A stretch of DNA of 64,000 nt, taken from NCBI RefSeq assembly GCF_004565465.1, contig NZ_SRHY01000003.1, positions 124,001-188,000 of the forward strand, in the 5' to 3' direction. Below are positions 11,103-21,012 of the stretch, one piece after another (within the stretch, counting starts at the first letter, position 1; every line of letters begins with the position of its first letter). Below the pieces are notes generated by a model. The model worked only from the letters and a program-made list of their open reading frames with translations. It was not told the origin of the DNA and did not search any database. This DNA is from Lentibacillus salicampi. GTDB taxonomy: Bacteria; Bacillota; Bacilli; Bacillales; Amphibacillaceae. The translations under genes and the position numbers were made by a program.

Positions 11103-11480
11103 TCAGCTTTCTGATTTGATCACATTCACTCCAATAACCCCGCCAAGGAGTGCTGCCAGTATAAAGCCTGCATGGTGCAGTGATTGGTCCAGTGAGAACC
11201 CTTGTTGATAACCCAGGTATTGGACAAGGAATGTAAAAAGTGTAAAACCTGCCCCTGTTATGGCTCCAATAACCCAGCCTTTTTCTTTACCTTTAACACC
11301 GGCAACAATTCCGCCGACGAATAAGCTGACTAACCCAACCGCTAGTGTGATCCATGATAGGGTCACTTCATTCATTGCTGTAAATCGAAGTAAAAACGCG
11401 AGAAAAATACTTGTCAGTAATAATAGTCCGAGAATGATAATCCATCCATACAGCAGGGCAACAAATTGTTGTTTCCGCAC
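11103..11480 (-). CDS. TIGR04086-family membrane protein
   Basis: A 125-residue protein with four predicted membrane helices and little else; the glycine-rich GLVSLFVGGIVAGVKGKEKGW and GGVIGVNV segments fit the TIGR04086 (YrzE-like) family of Firmicutes, function unknown. Start is a GTG at 11480 behind a strong GGAGGGAGG; the longer reading has no ribosome binding site. It is convergent with yajC and divergent from the permease gene at 11621. Confidence 0.75.
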   Translation of the reverse strand: MRKQQFVALLYGWIIILGLLLLTSIFLAFLLRFTAMNEVTLSWITLAVGLVSLFVGGIVAGVKGKEKGWVIGAITGAGFTLFTFLVQYLGYQQGFSLDQSLHHAGFILAALLGGVIGVNVIKSES

Positions 11481-11620
11481 GTTGTTCAGCCTCCCTCCAA
11501 ATGATTGTCCATGTATCATTAGCCTATTCGTCTAAACAGAAAAATAGACTGAAAATATTTTGTGTTCTGCAGCATATATTGTTAAGAAGAACAACTTATT
11601 ATGCTGAAAGAGGATGCTGT

Positions 11621-12913
11621 ATGGACGTTATATTAGCGGGAGTCATTTTTGCTGTTAGTTATATATTTATCATGACAGAGAAAATAAACCGGGCAGTTGT
11701 AGCAATGGCAGGTGGAACATTGCTGTTATTAACCGGCATATACAGTGTCAATGATGTGTTTACATCCTATATTGACTGGAATACGATTGCATTACTGTTT
11801 TCCATGATGGTGCTTATTTCTATTACTGAGAAAACGGGGCTGTTTTCGTTTATTGCCGTCCGGTTCGCCCAGCAAGTGCGTGGTTCGCCTGTTCCGCTTT
11901 TAATGGGTGTCAGCATATTGACCGCCATTGGCTCAGCGTTGTTGGATAATGTAACGACAGTGCTGATATTGGCGCCGATTGTCTTGAAGATTACCAAGCA
12001 GCTTGGTTTGCCGGCGTTTCCCTATTTGCTTGTTGTCATTTTCAGTTCCAATATTGGCGGCGCTGCAACACTTATCGGGGATCCGCCGAATATTATGATC
12101 GGACAGGCTGTTGATCATTTGACATTCCTGTCATTTCTCAATCATATGGCACCGGTCGCTCTCATTATGTTTATGGTGATGCTAGTGGTAGTATTGCCTT
12201 TGTTCAGGCGGTCATTGCGAACCGGAAATGGCAACACAGAAGAGTTGATGAAAGCTGATGCATCCGCTTATCTTGTGCGCTCTCCGATGTTGTATCAATC
12301 AATAGCCGTCCTGATTATGACATTAGCTGGTTTTCTGCTGCAGCCATTTCTGCATATTGATCTGACTGTTATCGCCTTAAGTGGAGCTGTGCTGCTGCTT
12401 CTGTTGACGGAAAAGGAATTGGCTGTGGAACACGTTTTTTCCCAAGTTGAATGGGTGACCTTATTTTTCTTTATCGGGCTTTTTGCACTAGTAGGCGGAC
12501 TCGAATCAGCGGGGATTATTGATGAACTGGCGAGAGCAATCATTCTTTGGACAGATGGTGATTTTGCTGCGACAGCTCTTTTAATTTTATGGGTGTCCGG
12601 GCTGTTCTCGGGTGTTGTTGATAACATCCCGTTTGTGGCGGCAATGATTCCGGTCGTTGAAGAATTTGAAGGTTATGGCATGGTTTATTTGGATCCGATA
12701 TGGTGGTCATTGGCATTGGGTGCCTGTCTTGGAGGAAATGCAACACTTGTCGGAGCTTCAGCTAATGTGGTCGTGGCAGGACTTGCAGAAGGTGCGGACC
12801 AAAAAATATCGTTTATCCGTTTTATGCTGTACGGGATTCCTTTTGTGGTTTTATCACTCGCGGTAGCGACGGTTTATATTTACATCCGGTATTTGGTTCC
12901 ATATATATCTTAG
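11621..12913 (+). CDS. ArsB/NhaD-family anion or ion permease
   Basis: Integral membrane transporter of 430 residues with about eleven to twelve helices, in the ArsB/NhaD/CitMHS ion-transporter group. Recognisable parts: MTEKINRAVVAMAGG near the start, DNVTTVLILAPIVL, the conserved GDPPNIMIG, and DNIPFVAAMIPVV. The two DN(I/V)..(P/T) helical breaks are typical of the fold. Arsenite, Na+/H+ or citrate-like substrates are all possible; no arsenic-resistance genes are nearby. Start ATG 11621 has AAAGAGG upstream. It is followed by 0.9 kb of repeats. Confidence 0.8.
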   Translation: MDVILAGVIFAVSYIFIMTEKINRAVVAMAGGTLLLLTGIYSVNDVFTSYIDWNTIALLFSMMVLISITEKTGLFSFIAVRFAQQVRGSPVPLLMGVSILTAIGSALLDNVTTVLILAPIVLKITKQLGLPAFPYLLVVIFSSNIGGAATLIGDPPNIMIGQAVDHLTFLSFLNHMAPVALIMFMVMLVVVLPLFRRSLRTGNGNTEELMKADASAYLVRSPMLYQSIAVLIMTLAGFLLQPFLHIDLTVIALSGAVLLLLLTEKELAVEHVFSQVEWVTLFFFIGLFALVGGLESAGIIDELARAIILWTDGDFAATALLILWVSGLFSGVVDNIPFVAAMIPVVEEFEGYGMVYLDPIWWSLALGACLGGNATLVGASANVVVAGLAEGADQKISFIRFMLYGIPFVVLSLAVATVYIYIRYLVPYIS

Positions 12914-12959
12914 AATTTCGCTGTTTTCTAAAAGGTTGTAGTTTTTGACACAAAATTCA

Positions 12960-13750
12960 TAAACTGCGACGTAGATTGAGATGGTGGTTGGATTGCCGCT
13001 ACGGAAATACACTACGCTTTCCGCGGGCGGCTGGTGAGCCTCCTCGTGCTCGTCGTGTTGCAAGTGATTGCGAGAAGTAGCACTCCTCGCAGGACGAAGC
13101 ATACTCATGGAAGCTTTGCTTTGTGCTGGCGCACTGCGGGGTCTCACCGATGCCTCTGCTCCCGCAGGAGTCTCCGTGTATTTCCTCCGCTAGATTTTAC
13201 GCGCACATCTTGCAAAAGAACAAAATGCTTTATACCGGAAAAAACCAGATTTCTTAACCATTAAATCGAGAAGCCGGATTATAATTGTCTTGCCGCTGAA
13301 ACACTTTACTGTATGTTTCCTGCTCCATTGCAGCGTTTGATTGGCGCGGAGGACTGTTCCCGAATATAAGGATTCGTCGCTCAGGAAATACACTCGCTTT
13401 CCACTGGTTTAAAGTCAATTATATCGCTAGCGGAGGCAATATACGTAGACTCAATCAGAACAGTCACGTGTCCGAAGACCCCGCAGGAAGCATGGTTCAA
13501 AGGCTAAGAACGCCACGTCCTGTGGCAACGCCTTTGTGACCAACGTCCTGTTGGCCCGAGGCCGTGCCCATGGAAAGCGACGAGCCAAAGCTTCCACCGA
13601 ATACGCTACGAGTTGTGAAGAGTGCTGCTACTTCGAAAAGTCTTGCAACACGACGAGCACCAAGTATATTGCCGGAGCGTTTCAAAGCACTCAGCGGTAA
13701 TCAGAGTGGCATAAGCCGCTATATGAAAATTTTCGTTACGTCGCAGTTTA
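12960..13750. repeat. Composite repeat region bounded by 14-bp inverted repeats
   Basis: TAAACTGCGACGTA (12960-12973) and its exact reverse complement (13737-13750) enclose a region with no credible gene. Inside are two copies of one GC-rich repeat in opposite orientations: 12995-13194 on the plus strand and 13425-13679 on the minus strand. Shared marks include AGTCTCCGTGTATTTCCTCC near one end and GGTGCTCGTCGTGTTG-type sequence. No transposase is visible. The rest of the 12914-13874 gap holds only the spoVB terminator. Confidence 0.75.
13502..13560 (+). repeat. Two-hairpin element with GTCCT loops, copy 1
   Basis: GGCTAAG is followed by hairpins GCCAC-GTCCT-GTGGC (13512-13526) and CCAAC-GTCCT-GTTGG (13540-13554). 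Copies with other stems lie at 50366-50424 and, diverged, at 58207-58263. Confidence 0.75.
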
Positions 13751-13830
13751 TCTCAACTGCGTTTCTACAGAGCAACAAATTTACGAAAAGGGTTTTGTAT
13801 TTAAAAATTGTTTAACATAGTTTAAATACA

Positions 13831-13866
13831 AAACATAACGCCGGTATGCGGGGCGTTATGTTTTTT
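13831..13866. terminator. Terminator downstream of spoVB
   Basis: Perfect 11-base stem AACATAACGCC/GGCGTTATGTT flanked by A and T runs, just past the spoVB stop on the minus strand. Confidence 0.85.
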
Positions 13867-13874
13867 AGTTCTGT

Positions 13875-15428
13875 TCATGAGAACCACTTTTGCAGGATGG
13901 GTATTTGGCTTAATTCTTCCTTTGTCAGGAACCTTAAGAAGAAAAGCAGCATGATATAAATGACCAGCAAGGCCATGAGCATCAGGATGAAAATAAACAG
14001 GTTCGAGTCCATGCCAGTAAAGACATCCCGTAAGAATTTTCCGGATAACCACGTCAGGGTGACGAGTAGCCCCATTTTCAGCAAATCCCTGCCCGCTATC
14101 ATAAATCCGATTTCCTTGTAAAGACTTGCCAGATGCAGCAATGTAACAAGGATAACACCAACGGACATGGCAATGGCGACCCCATTTATGCCAAAGTTAG
14201 GATTCGATGCCAGTAAAAAGAGCACAGTTAGTTTGATGGCTGCTCCGATTAAACTGTTCCACATGGCCGGTCTTGCCAAGTCGAGCGCCTGCAATGCAGC
14301 CTGTAATGGTGATTGAATATAAAGCAAGATAAAAAAAGGTGCCATTAACACTAAAAAATGACTTGCATTTGCGGTCCCATACATATACGTTAATATTGGC
14401 GATGCAAATAAAGTAAGCACAACAGTGGCAATCGCACCCGAAGCAAATGAAATTCGGATTGACTGATGAACCCGGTAATGAATAAGCTGTTTGTTTTGAC
14501 GTGCGTCGGCTTCTGATATGGACGGCACTAAAGCAATTGACAATGAATTGGTAATAAAAGTAGGCAAAAAAAGTAAAGGTAATACATAGCCCGTTAACTC
14601 CCCATATTGTTTCGTTGCCAGTGAACTGGAGATGCCGGCAATGGCCAGACTTTGTGCAACAAGAATCGGCTCCAGAAAATGGGACATCCTGCCAATCAGC
14701 CCGCTACCGGTACTTGGCAATGAAATGGAAAACAGTTCTTTCATTGTATCTTTGCTGGACTTAATATAGTCAAAAAAACGGTGCCGCACCCGTATCATTT
14801 TTTGCCGTTTAAATATACCAGTCAAATATGACATGGAGGCCAGTTCACCGAGTATCACACTGAACATGGCACCGGCAGCAGCAAACTCAACGCCGTAAGG
14901 AAGCAATAATTTTATAAAAAAAGCAACACAGGTGATCCGGACAAGTTGTTCAATGACGAGTGCAAAGCTTTGCGGTTTCATATTCTGCCGTCCCTGAAAA
15001 TAGCCTTTGAGAACGGAGGATATGGCAATGATTGGGACAATGGGGCTAATGGCGATCAATGGATAGAGTGTCCGCTCATCCGTCAGCAATGTTGTGGCAA
15101 TAAATGGTGCGGCCATAACCATGCCAATGGTGAAAACAATACTCGTGATGCCCGTTATGAGCAATGATATGACAAGAATTCGTTTGATTTTAGCTTGATC
15201 ATTTTTGGCTTCCGCTTCAGATACACGCTTGGAAATGGCAACCGGAAGACCAAGCTGTGTCACCGTGATAACCAGAAATAGGGTGGGAAGTGCCATCATA
15301 TACAAACCGATACCTTCCTCACCCATAAACCGAGCTAAAACCAGCCGGTTAATAAAACCGAGCAGTCGTGTTATCATGCCTGCCGCTATCAGGATTAGCG
15401 TTCCCTGCAAAAATGTTTGTTTGGTCAA
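13875..15428 (-). CDS. spoVB: Stage V sporulation protein B (MATE-like flippase)
   Basis: Polytopic membrane protein of the MOP/polysaccharide-flippase superfamily needed for spore cortex synthesis, probably moving lipid-linked peptidoglycan precursor across the forespore membrane. The 517-residue protein has about 14 helices, opens with TKQTFLQGTLILIAAGMITR and has GLGLP-like and SEADARQNK loop signatures of the SpoVB branch. Start is TTG at 15428 behind AGAAGGTAGG on the minus strand; no better start is visible. It is divergent from comN. Paralogues of this family exist, so the exact orthologue is inferred from gene position and similarity. Confidence 0.88.
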   Translation of the reverse strand: MTKQTFLQGTLILIAAGMITRLLGFINRLVLARFMGEEGIGLYMMALPTLFLVITVTQLGLPVAISKRVSEAEAKNDQAKIKRILVISLLITGITSIVFTIGMVMAAPFIATTLLTDERTLYPLIAISPIVPIIAISSVLKGYFQGRQNMKPQSFALVIEQLVRITCVAFFIKLLLPYGVEFAAAGAMFSVILGELASMSYLTGIFKRQKMIRVRHRFFDYIKSSKDTMKELFSISLPSTGSGLIGRMSHFLEPILVAQSLAIAGISSSLATKQYGELTGYVLPLLFLPTFITNSLSIALVPSISEADARQNKQLIHYRVHQSIRISFASGAIATVVLTLFASPILTYMYGTANASHFLVLMAPFFILLYIQSPLQAALQALDLARPAMWNSLIGAAIKLTVLFLLASNPNFGINGVAIAMSVGVILVTLLHLASLYKEIGFMIAGRDLLKMGLLVTLTWLSGKFLRDVFTGMDSNLFIFILMLMALLVIYIMLLFFLRFLTKEELSQIPILQKWFS

Positions 15429-15556
15429 TATTGCCGACCTACCTTCTCAAAAAATAAAATTTCAGATACAATGATATATATGCAATAGAGTGGGCCAAGC
15501 ATGACAAGCATCCTGATATAAGTCGATAAAGGTATGACGAGGGGTTGGTAGAGGAC

Positions 15557-15856
15557 ATGATAAGAACCGTCAATGAATGGAAAGCGGAAGTTGAACCTGC
15601 ATTGAAAAGTAAAGCAACTGAACTGCGGTTGATGGGCTACCATAACGCAACAGGCGGAGACGTCTGGAAGTGTCTGAAGAAAAAAGTGTGGAAAGGGGAC
15701 CCTCAAGTGCGTTTATATGAAGTGGTTCAGGATATTTTCCGTCTATCATCCAATATTTATATGAGCTATTTAACCGTTAATGCCCAGCAGGATGATAACT
15801 TAGCGGCGTCAATTGCAGCACTGACTGAAAACGGCCAGGCAGAAATGCATGAATGA
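15557..15856 (+). CDS. comN: Post-transcriptional regulator ComN family
   Basis: Small cytoplasmic protein of about 99 residues. In B. subtilis ComN (YrzD) acts post-transcriptionally to raise comE expression for competence and interacts with DivIVA. Recognised by the LKSKATELRLMGYHNATGGDVWKCL region and its place beside spoVB and secDF. Start is ambiguous: TTG at 15545 or ATG at 15557, with GAGGGG and AGAGG nearby; the ATG is taken. The late-competence comE genes are in this same window at 62 kb. Confidence 0.82.
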   Translation: MIRTVNEWKAEVEPALKSKATELRLMGYHNATGGDVWKCLKKKVWKGDPQVRLYEVVQDIFRLSSNIYMSYLTVNAQQDDNLAASIAALTENGQAEMHE

Positions 15857-15902
15857 TACATAATAAATGACCCGTGCCATATTAAGGGAGGCAGAACTAC
15901 AG

Positions 15903-18173
15903 ATGAAAACAAGAGGCAGAATAGTTGCCTTTTTCCTGATCGTTCTCGTATTTGCAGGAACGGTCGGTTCAACGGTAACTGGGATTGCGAAAGATATTAA
16001 CCTGGGTCTTGATCTGCAGGGCGGCTTTGAAATTTTATATGAAGTGGAGCCTGTTGAGGAAGATGAGGAAACGGACAGGGAACTGCTCGAAACAACCGTC
16101 CGGATTCTGAATGAACGAGTAAACAGATTAGGTATCAGCGAAGCAAATATCGATATAGAAGGCGAAGACCGGATACGGGTGCAACTCGCCGGCGTTGAAA
16201 ACCAGGAAGAGGCGCGTGAGTTACTATCAACTTCGGCACGTCTGTCATTACGCAATGTTGATGATGAGAAACTGCTGGACGGTTCAGACTTTGTCGAAGG
16301 GGGCGCACAACAGGATTTCAGCCAGCAGACAAACCAGCCGATCGTCACACTGCAGCTGAAGGATGCATCCCAATTCGGTCAAATCACCAACCGGATAAAA
16401 GATAAAAAAAATCCGGAAACACCTTATCCGGATAACCTGCTCGTCATCTGGATGGACTACCAGGAAGGCGACTCATTTGCTGAGGAATACGAAAAAGAGG
16501 ACTCAAAATACGTTTCCGCACCCACTGTCAAAGAAACGCTGAATACAGCCAATGTGCAGATTGATGGTGATTTTACCGTTGATTCGGCACAACGGCTGGC
16601 CGATATTATCAATGCCGGGTCACTGCCGGTTAATATGACAGAACTCTATTCCAACACAGTCGGGGCGCATTTCGGTGAACAGGCATTGGATAAAACCGTG
16701 TTCGCCGGTATGGTCGGCATTGGTATCATCTTCCTGTTCATGATGGCCGTGTATCGTTTTCCGGGTGTCATGGCAGTGATTAATTTGAGCATTTACATTT
16801 ATTTGGTTCTGTTGGTATTTGATTTAATGAATGGTGTCCTGACATTACAAGGGATAGCGGCCTTAATTCTCGGTGTTGGTATGGCGGTCGATGCAAATGT
16901 GATTACGTTTGAACGGATTAAGGAAGAACTGAGGCAGGGCAAATCCGTTCAGGCGGCCTTCAAAGCAGGCTCGAAAAACTCGCTTCGGGCCATTGTTGAC
17001 GCCAATATTACAACCATACTGGCGGCAGCAGTCCTATTTATTTTTGGCACAAGCTCTGTTAAAGGGTTTGCGACTATGCTGATTCTCAGTATCGTTGTCA
17101 GCTTCCTGACAGCTGTCTATGGTACGCGCTTATTAATGGGGCTATGGGTCAAAAGCAAATTCCTGAAAAACCGTCCAGGCTGGTTCGGTATCAAGCAGAA
17201 GGACATCAAGGACATAGCTGATTCAACTGAATATGAGCCGCGCGTGTTTAACAAGGAACTTCATGTGGTTCAGCACCGGAAGAAATTCTTCCTGGCATCT
17301 GCAATCATGGTCATTCTGGGAGCTGTCTCACTGGGCATTTTCCAGATGAACCCGGGTATTGATTTTACGAGCGGATCACGCATTCAGCTTTCAGCAGAAG
17401 ACACTTTGAATACGGAAGAAATCGAAAGCGGTTTGGAAGAAATGGATTTACAAGCCCAGTCAGTCGTCCTGACAGGTGACAACAACAAGGGAGCCATCCT
17501 CCGTTATGACCGGGTAATTGATGAAGACCGAATTTCGGAAATCCAAACGTACTTTGGAGAGAACTTCAATGCGGACACGAGTGTAAGTGTTGTTTCACCG
17601 ATCGTCGGGGAGGAACTGGTTAAAAATGCGCTTTATGCAGTAGGAATTGCTTCCATTGGCATGATTATCTACGTCACCATAAGGTTTGAACTGTTTTTCG
17701 GGATAACGGCAATCATTGCCTTAATCCATGACGCCTTTTTCATATTGACCATATTCAGTTTGACACAGATTGAATTTGATGTGACGATTGTTGCTGCTAT
17801 TCTTACCATTATTGGTTATTCGATCAACGACACTATAGTGACCTTTGATCGGATTCGTGAAAATTTGAGGAAAAAGAAACGGGTCAAATCCTTTAAAGAA
17901 CTTGCCAAAATCGTTAACCGAAGTCTTGTGCAAACCATGACCCGGAGTATCAATACGACAGTCACGACCATGATTGCCGTGCTGGCATTCTTATTCCTGG
18001 GTGCTCAGTCTATCGCTGGCTTTGCGATTGCACTGGCAGTCGGACTTCTGGCAGGTACTTATTCGTCGTTATTTCTCGCATCCCAGCTATGGCTTGTATG
18101 GCGCGGGAAAAATATACAGGAAAAACCGGTTATCTTTGCCAAAAAGAAACGTACGGAAGGACCCCAGGTATAA
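15903..18173 (+). CDS. secDF: Protein-export membrane protein SecDF (fused)
   Basis: RND-family subunit that uses the proton gradient to assist Sec-dependent export. A natural SecD-SecF fusion of 756 residues, as is usual in Bacillus. The SecD half carries GLDLQGGFEILYEV and ALILGVGMAVDANVITFERIKEE; the SecF half (from about 430) carries GIDFTSGSRIQL and TIIGYSINDTIVTFDRIRE. Twelve membrane helices are expected. The ATG at 15903 behind AAGGGAGG is chosen over an upstream ATG at 15867. A GC-rich hairpin follows the stop. Confidence 0.96.
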   Translation: MKTRGRIVAFFLIVLVFAGTVGSTVTGIAKDINLGLDLQGGFEILYEVEPVEEDEETDRELLETTVRILNERVNRLGISEANIDIEGEDRIRVQLAGVENQEEARELLSTSARLSLRNVDDEKLLDGSDFVEGGAQQDFSQQTNQPIVTLQLKDASQFGQITNRIKDKKNPETPYPDNLLVIWMDYQEGDSFAEEYEKEDSKYVSAPTVKETLNTANVQIDGDFTVDSAQRLADIINAGSLPVNMTELYSNTVGAHFGEQALDKTVFAGMVGIGIIFLFMMAVYRFPGVMAVINLSIYIYLVLLVFDLMNGVLTLQGIAALILGVGMAVDANVITFERIKEELRQGKSVQAAFKAGSKNSLRAIVDANITTILAAAVLFIFGTSSVKGFATMLILSIVVSFLTAVYGTRLLMGLWVKSKFLKNRPGWFGIKQKDIKDIADSTEYEPRVFNKELHVVQHRKKFFLASAIMVILGAVSLGIFQMNPGIDFTSGSRIQLSAEDTLNTEEIESGLEEMDLQAQSVVLTGDNNKGAILRYDRVIDEDRISEIQTYFGENFNADTSVSVVSPIVGEELVKNALYAVGIASIGMIIYVTIRFELFFGITAIIALIHDAFFILTIFSLTQIEFDVTIVAAILTIIGYSINDTIVTFDRIRENLRKKKRVKSFKELAKIVNRSLVQTMTRSINTTVTTMIAVLAFLFLGAQSIAGFAIALAVGLLAGTYSSLFLASQLWLVWRGKNIQEKPVIFAKKKRTEGPQV

Positions 18174-18182
18174 TGAAACAGT

Positions 18183-18218
18183 CCCCCTGATGCTCATGTG
18201 CTTCAGGGGGTTCGCTTT
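18183..18218 (+). terminator. Hairpin after secDF
   Basis: Stem CCCCCTGA/TCAGGGGG with a 12-base loop; the following TTCGCTTT is a weak T-run, so termination may be partial. Confidence 0.6.
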
Positions 18219-18295
18219 ATGGTTAATTCAAGACTGAAAAGGGTAATGTAGAGGATAAAGTGGTTTAAAAATGGCGTGTTGAAAGGAGGGTAAAT

Positions 18296-18628
18296 GTGCG
18301 GGGACAGACCTATGTCATACTGGCTATTATTTTTGTTTTAATTGTCGCCGTTTTTGCAGTGATTAATGTTGATCCGGTCGAAGTTAATTACTTGATTGAT
18401 AGCGGAGAGGCACCATTAATATTGGTGATACTGTTTTCCGTCTTAATGGGAGGAGTCATCACAGCAGCGGTTGGCCTGGTGAAGATGATCCAATTGCAGC
18501 GTGAGCGGCGTACCGTCCTGTCTGAAAACAAACAGTTAAAAGCAACCTTGAAAAAACATGACTTACTTCATGAAGCTGAATCCAAAAATGAAATAGCCGG
18601 TCAATCGGTTGAAAAAAACGGTAAATAA
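18296..18628 (+). CDS. LapA-domain membrane protein (YrvD-like)
   Basis: A 110-residue protein with two membrane helices (about 5-25 and 38-62) and a C-terminal charged, coiled region (QLQRERRTVLSENKQLKATLKKHD). The VFAVINVDPVEVNYLI segment is typical of the LapA family (DUF1049), found next to recJ in Bacillus as yrvD. Role unknown; the E. coli relative assembles lipopolysaccharide modules, which does not apply here. Start is GTG at 18296 behind GAAAGGAGGG. Confidence 0.8.
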   Translation: MRGQTYVILAIIFVLIVAVFAVINVDPVEVNYLIDSGEAPLILVILFSVLMGGVITAAVGLVKMIQLQRERRTVLSENKQLKATLKKHDLLHEAESKNEIAGQSVEKNGK

Positions 18629-18634
18629 ACTCGA

Positions 18635-18663
18635 TTGCTCCCCATGGCTATCTCCTGTATACT
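18635..18663 (+). promoter_or_regulatory. Candidate sigma-A promoter for recJ
   Basis: TTGCTC, 17-base spacer, TATACT, ending 22 bases before the recJ start. Good -10, modest -35. Confidence 0.5.
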
Positions 18664-18684
18664 GGATTAGTCAGGGGTGAGTAT

Positions 18685-21012
18685 ATGTTAGAGAGTAAAA
18701 TGAAATGGACGTTTGCAAACAGCCAAAGCAATTCAGCAAATTGGGGTTCCAATCGATTCTCACCGCTTATTAAAGAATTGCTATTGCAGCGGGGGATTAC
18801 TTCACTGGATGAAGCTGAAGCGTTTGTATCTCCTGATCTTGCACAATTATACAACGGACAGTTATTGTCAAATAGTGATAAAGCAGCTGAACGAGTACAT
18901 GAAGGCATTGCTAATGGTGATAAAATTCTTGTATATGGGGATTATGATGCTGATGGTGTCAGTTCTACCGCCATCATGATCAAAACATTGCAAGAACTTG
19001 GTGCGGAATGTGATTACTATATTCCAAATCGTTTCACAGAAGGATATGGACCAAATGAGGAGGCATTCCGAGCGGCCTCTGAAAAAGGGTATCGCCTAAT
19101 TATAACCGTCGATACAGGAATTGCCGCCATACCAGAAGCAGTGGTTGCTAAGGATCTCGGGATTGACCTGATTATTACCGATCATCATGAACCACAGGAA
19201 CCATTACCGGATGCATTAGCGATAATCCATCCGAAGTGTTCGCCTGATTATGGGTTTAAAGAGCTTGCGGGCGCAGGTGTCGCTCTCAAATTCGCAGAAG
19301 TATTACTTGGTTATTTTCCAAAACACCTGCTAGACTTTGCTGCCATTGGGACGATTGCTGACCTTGTACCATTAACGGGCGAAAACCGTGTCATTGCCTA
19401 TTACGGGTTAAAAGCGTTATCCGCCTCCAGCAAACCAGGATTGCATGCTTTAAAGCAAGTTTGCGGTATTAACGGCGACGTCACTGAAGAGGATATCGGT
19501 TTTTCAATTGGGCCAAGACTAAATGCGGTCGGAAGGTTACAGGATGCTGATCTGGCGGTTCATCTGCTGTTGACCGATATTCAGGAAGAAGCTGATGAAA
19601 TCGCTGAGACGGTTCAATCGATCAACCAGGAACGGCAGCAGATTGTCAGTACGATCGTGAAAGAGGCTGAAGAAATGACGGAACCTCTTGACGATCAGGG
19701 AGTCATTGTCGTCGCTAAAGAAGGGTGGCATCAGGGGGTATTGGGGATTGTTGCCTCAAATCTGGTGCGGAAATACGACCGCCCGGCAATTGTCCTTTCC
19801 ATTTTGCCGGAAACGGGCACTGTGAAAGGTTCTGCCAGAAGTATTCCTGCCTTTGATTTATTTACAAACTGTATGAAAATAAGGGATGTCTTTACACACT
19901 TTGGTGGCCATGCACAAGCCGCTGGGATGACGCTGCCCCTTTCCAACCTGCAAACATTAAAAACGGAATTGAATGATCGGATCCATCAGGAATTGACCAC
20001 AGAAGATTTCACCCAGGAAATTGAGGTCGCTGGGACAATCGGTTTACCGGAAATGAATGAGGAACTGGTTGAGGAAATCAGGCAGCTGGCCCCGTTTGGT
20101 ATGGCCAACCCTAAGCCTGTTTTCCATGTGAAAGAAGTGCCTGCAAACATCAGACAAATCGGAAAAAATAAAAAACATTTAAAAATGCAGTTCCGGCATC
20201 AGGGGCAGACACTTGATGGCATCGGTTTTGGGCTTGGAAATTTATATAATCACCTCACTCCGAAGACTCCAATATCGATTGTTGGTGAGCTCGGGATTAA
20301 TGAGTGGAACGGTTTCCGGAAAGTACAGCTCATAATGCAGGATATGACCATTGGGGAGAACCAGTTGTTTGACCATCGGGGAAAAAATGACTTTGATATA
20401 ACGCCTTATGTGCAACAACATAGGGATTATACAGCAGTTTATCATTCCTTACCGGATGAGACGAATCAGCCTGATCATGTCCGGTGTGTTACATATGATA
20501 CGGAAGTAAGCAGTTTAGGGGCTGTTGATACGGTGTTTTTATTCGATATGCCAACTGATTTGAAAGCTTTTAAGCGGTTGCTGCTGCAGCTCAATCCCGC
20601 CAATATCCATGCATGTTTCCAGATCCGGGACAGTGCATTCATGACCGTTTTTCCGGCCAGAGGAGATTTCAAATGGCTGTACGCACTTCTGTTCAAGCGA
20701 AAGCAAATTGATATAAACCAGGAATTGCCCTTGATTATGGATGCGAAAGCATGGACAAAAGACCATATTGAATTTATAACAAACGTGTTTTTTGATCTTG
20801 GTTTTGTTAAAATAGAAAATGGTTTTATTAAATTGAATCCAAATCCTGTTCAAAAAGATTTAGCGGAGTCTGCTATCTATCAAGATCGTCTGACCAAAGC
20901 TGAAATTGAAAAAGCATTATACTATTCAACATATGATGAACTGAAAACATGGCTGTCACAATATATGGAAGACAGGGGAACGCTCAAGGAGGAACTTGTT
21001 TATGGACTATAA
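18685..21012 (+). CDS. recJ: Single-strand 5'-3' exonuclease RecJ
   Basis: DHH-family exonuclease for recombination and mismatch repair. The 775-residue protein is the long Bacillus form. Metal-binding motifs: [12 protein letters not shown] (about 90), ITVDTGIAA, the DHH motif in IITDHHEPQ (about 165), and the DHHA1 motif [11 protein letters not shown] (about 410). An OB domain and a C-terminal extension of roughly 200 residues follow. GGGGTGA precedes the ATG. The last 11 bases overlap apt, suggesting coupled translation. Confidence 0.96.
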   Translation: MLESKMKWTFANSQSNSANWGSNRFSPLIKELLLQRGITSLDEAEAFVSPDLAQLYNGQLLSNSDKAAERVHEGIANGDKILVYGDYDADGVSSTAIMIKTLQELGAECDYYIPNRFTEGYGPNEEAFRAASEKGYRLIITVDTGIAAIPEAVVAKDLGIDLIITDHHEPQEPLPDALAIIHPKCSPDYGFKELAGAGVALKFAEVLLGYFPKHLLDFAAIGTIADLVPLTGENRVIAYYGLKALSASSKPGLHALKQVCGINGDVTEEDIGFSIGPRLNAVGRLQDADLAVHLLLTDIQEEADEIAETVQSINQERQQIVSTIVKEAEEMTEPLDDQGVIVVAKEGWHQGVLGIVASNLVRKYDRPAIVLSILPETGTVKGSARSIPAFDLFTNCMKIRDVFTHFGGHAQAAGMTLPLSNLQTLKTELNDRIHQELTTEDFTQEIEVAGTIGLPEMNEELVEEIRQLAPFGMANPKPVFHVKEVPANIRQIGKNKKHLKMQFRHQGQTLDGIGFGLGNLYNHLTPKTPISIVGELGINEWNGFRKVQLIMQDMTIGENQLFDHRGKNDFDITPYVQQHRDYTAVYHSLPDETNQPDHVRCVTYDTEVSSLGAVDTVFLFDMPTDLKAFKRLLLQLNPANIHACFQIRDSAFMTVFPARGDFKWLYALLFKRKQIDINQELPLIMDAKAWTKDHIEFITNVFFDLGFVKIENGFIKLNPNPVQKDLAESAIYQDRLTKAEIEKALYYSTYDELKTWLSQYMEDRGTLKEELVYGL

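Noticed and set aside
12960..13750. Insertion sequence remnant with transposase
   Set aside because: No transposase motif or long coding frame, even broken, was seen between the inverted repeats.
12854..13815. Several open frames of 60-97 codons on both strands in the repeat region
   Set aside because: They have no ribosome binding sites. Products of different repeat copies look alike (LGARRV...) only because the DNA is repeated; differences between copies show no codon-position bias.
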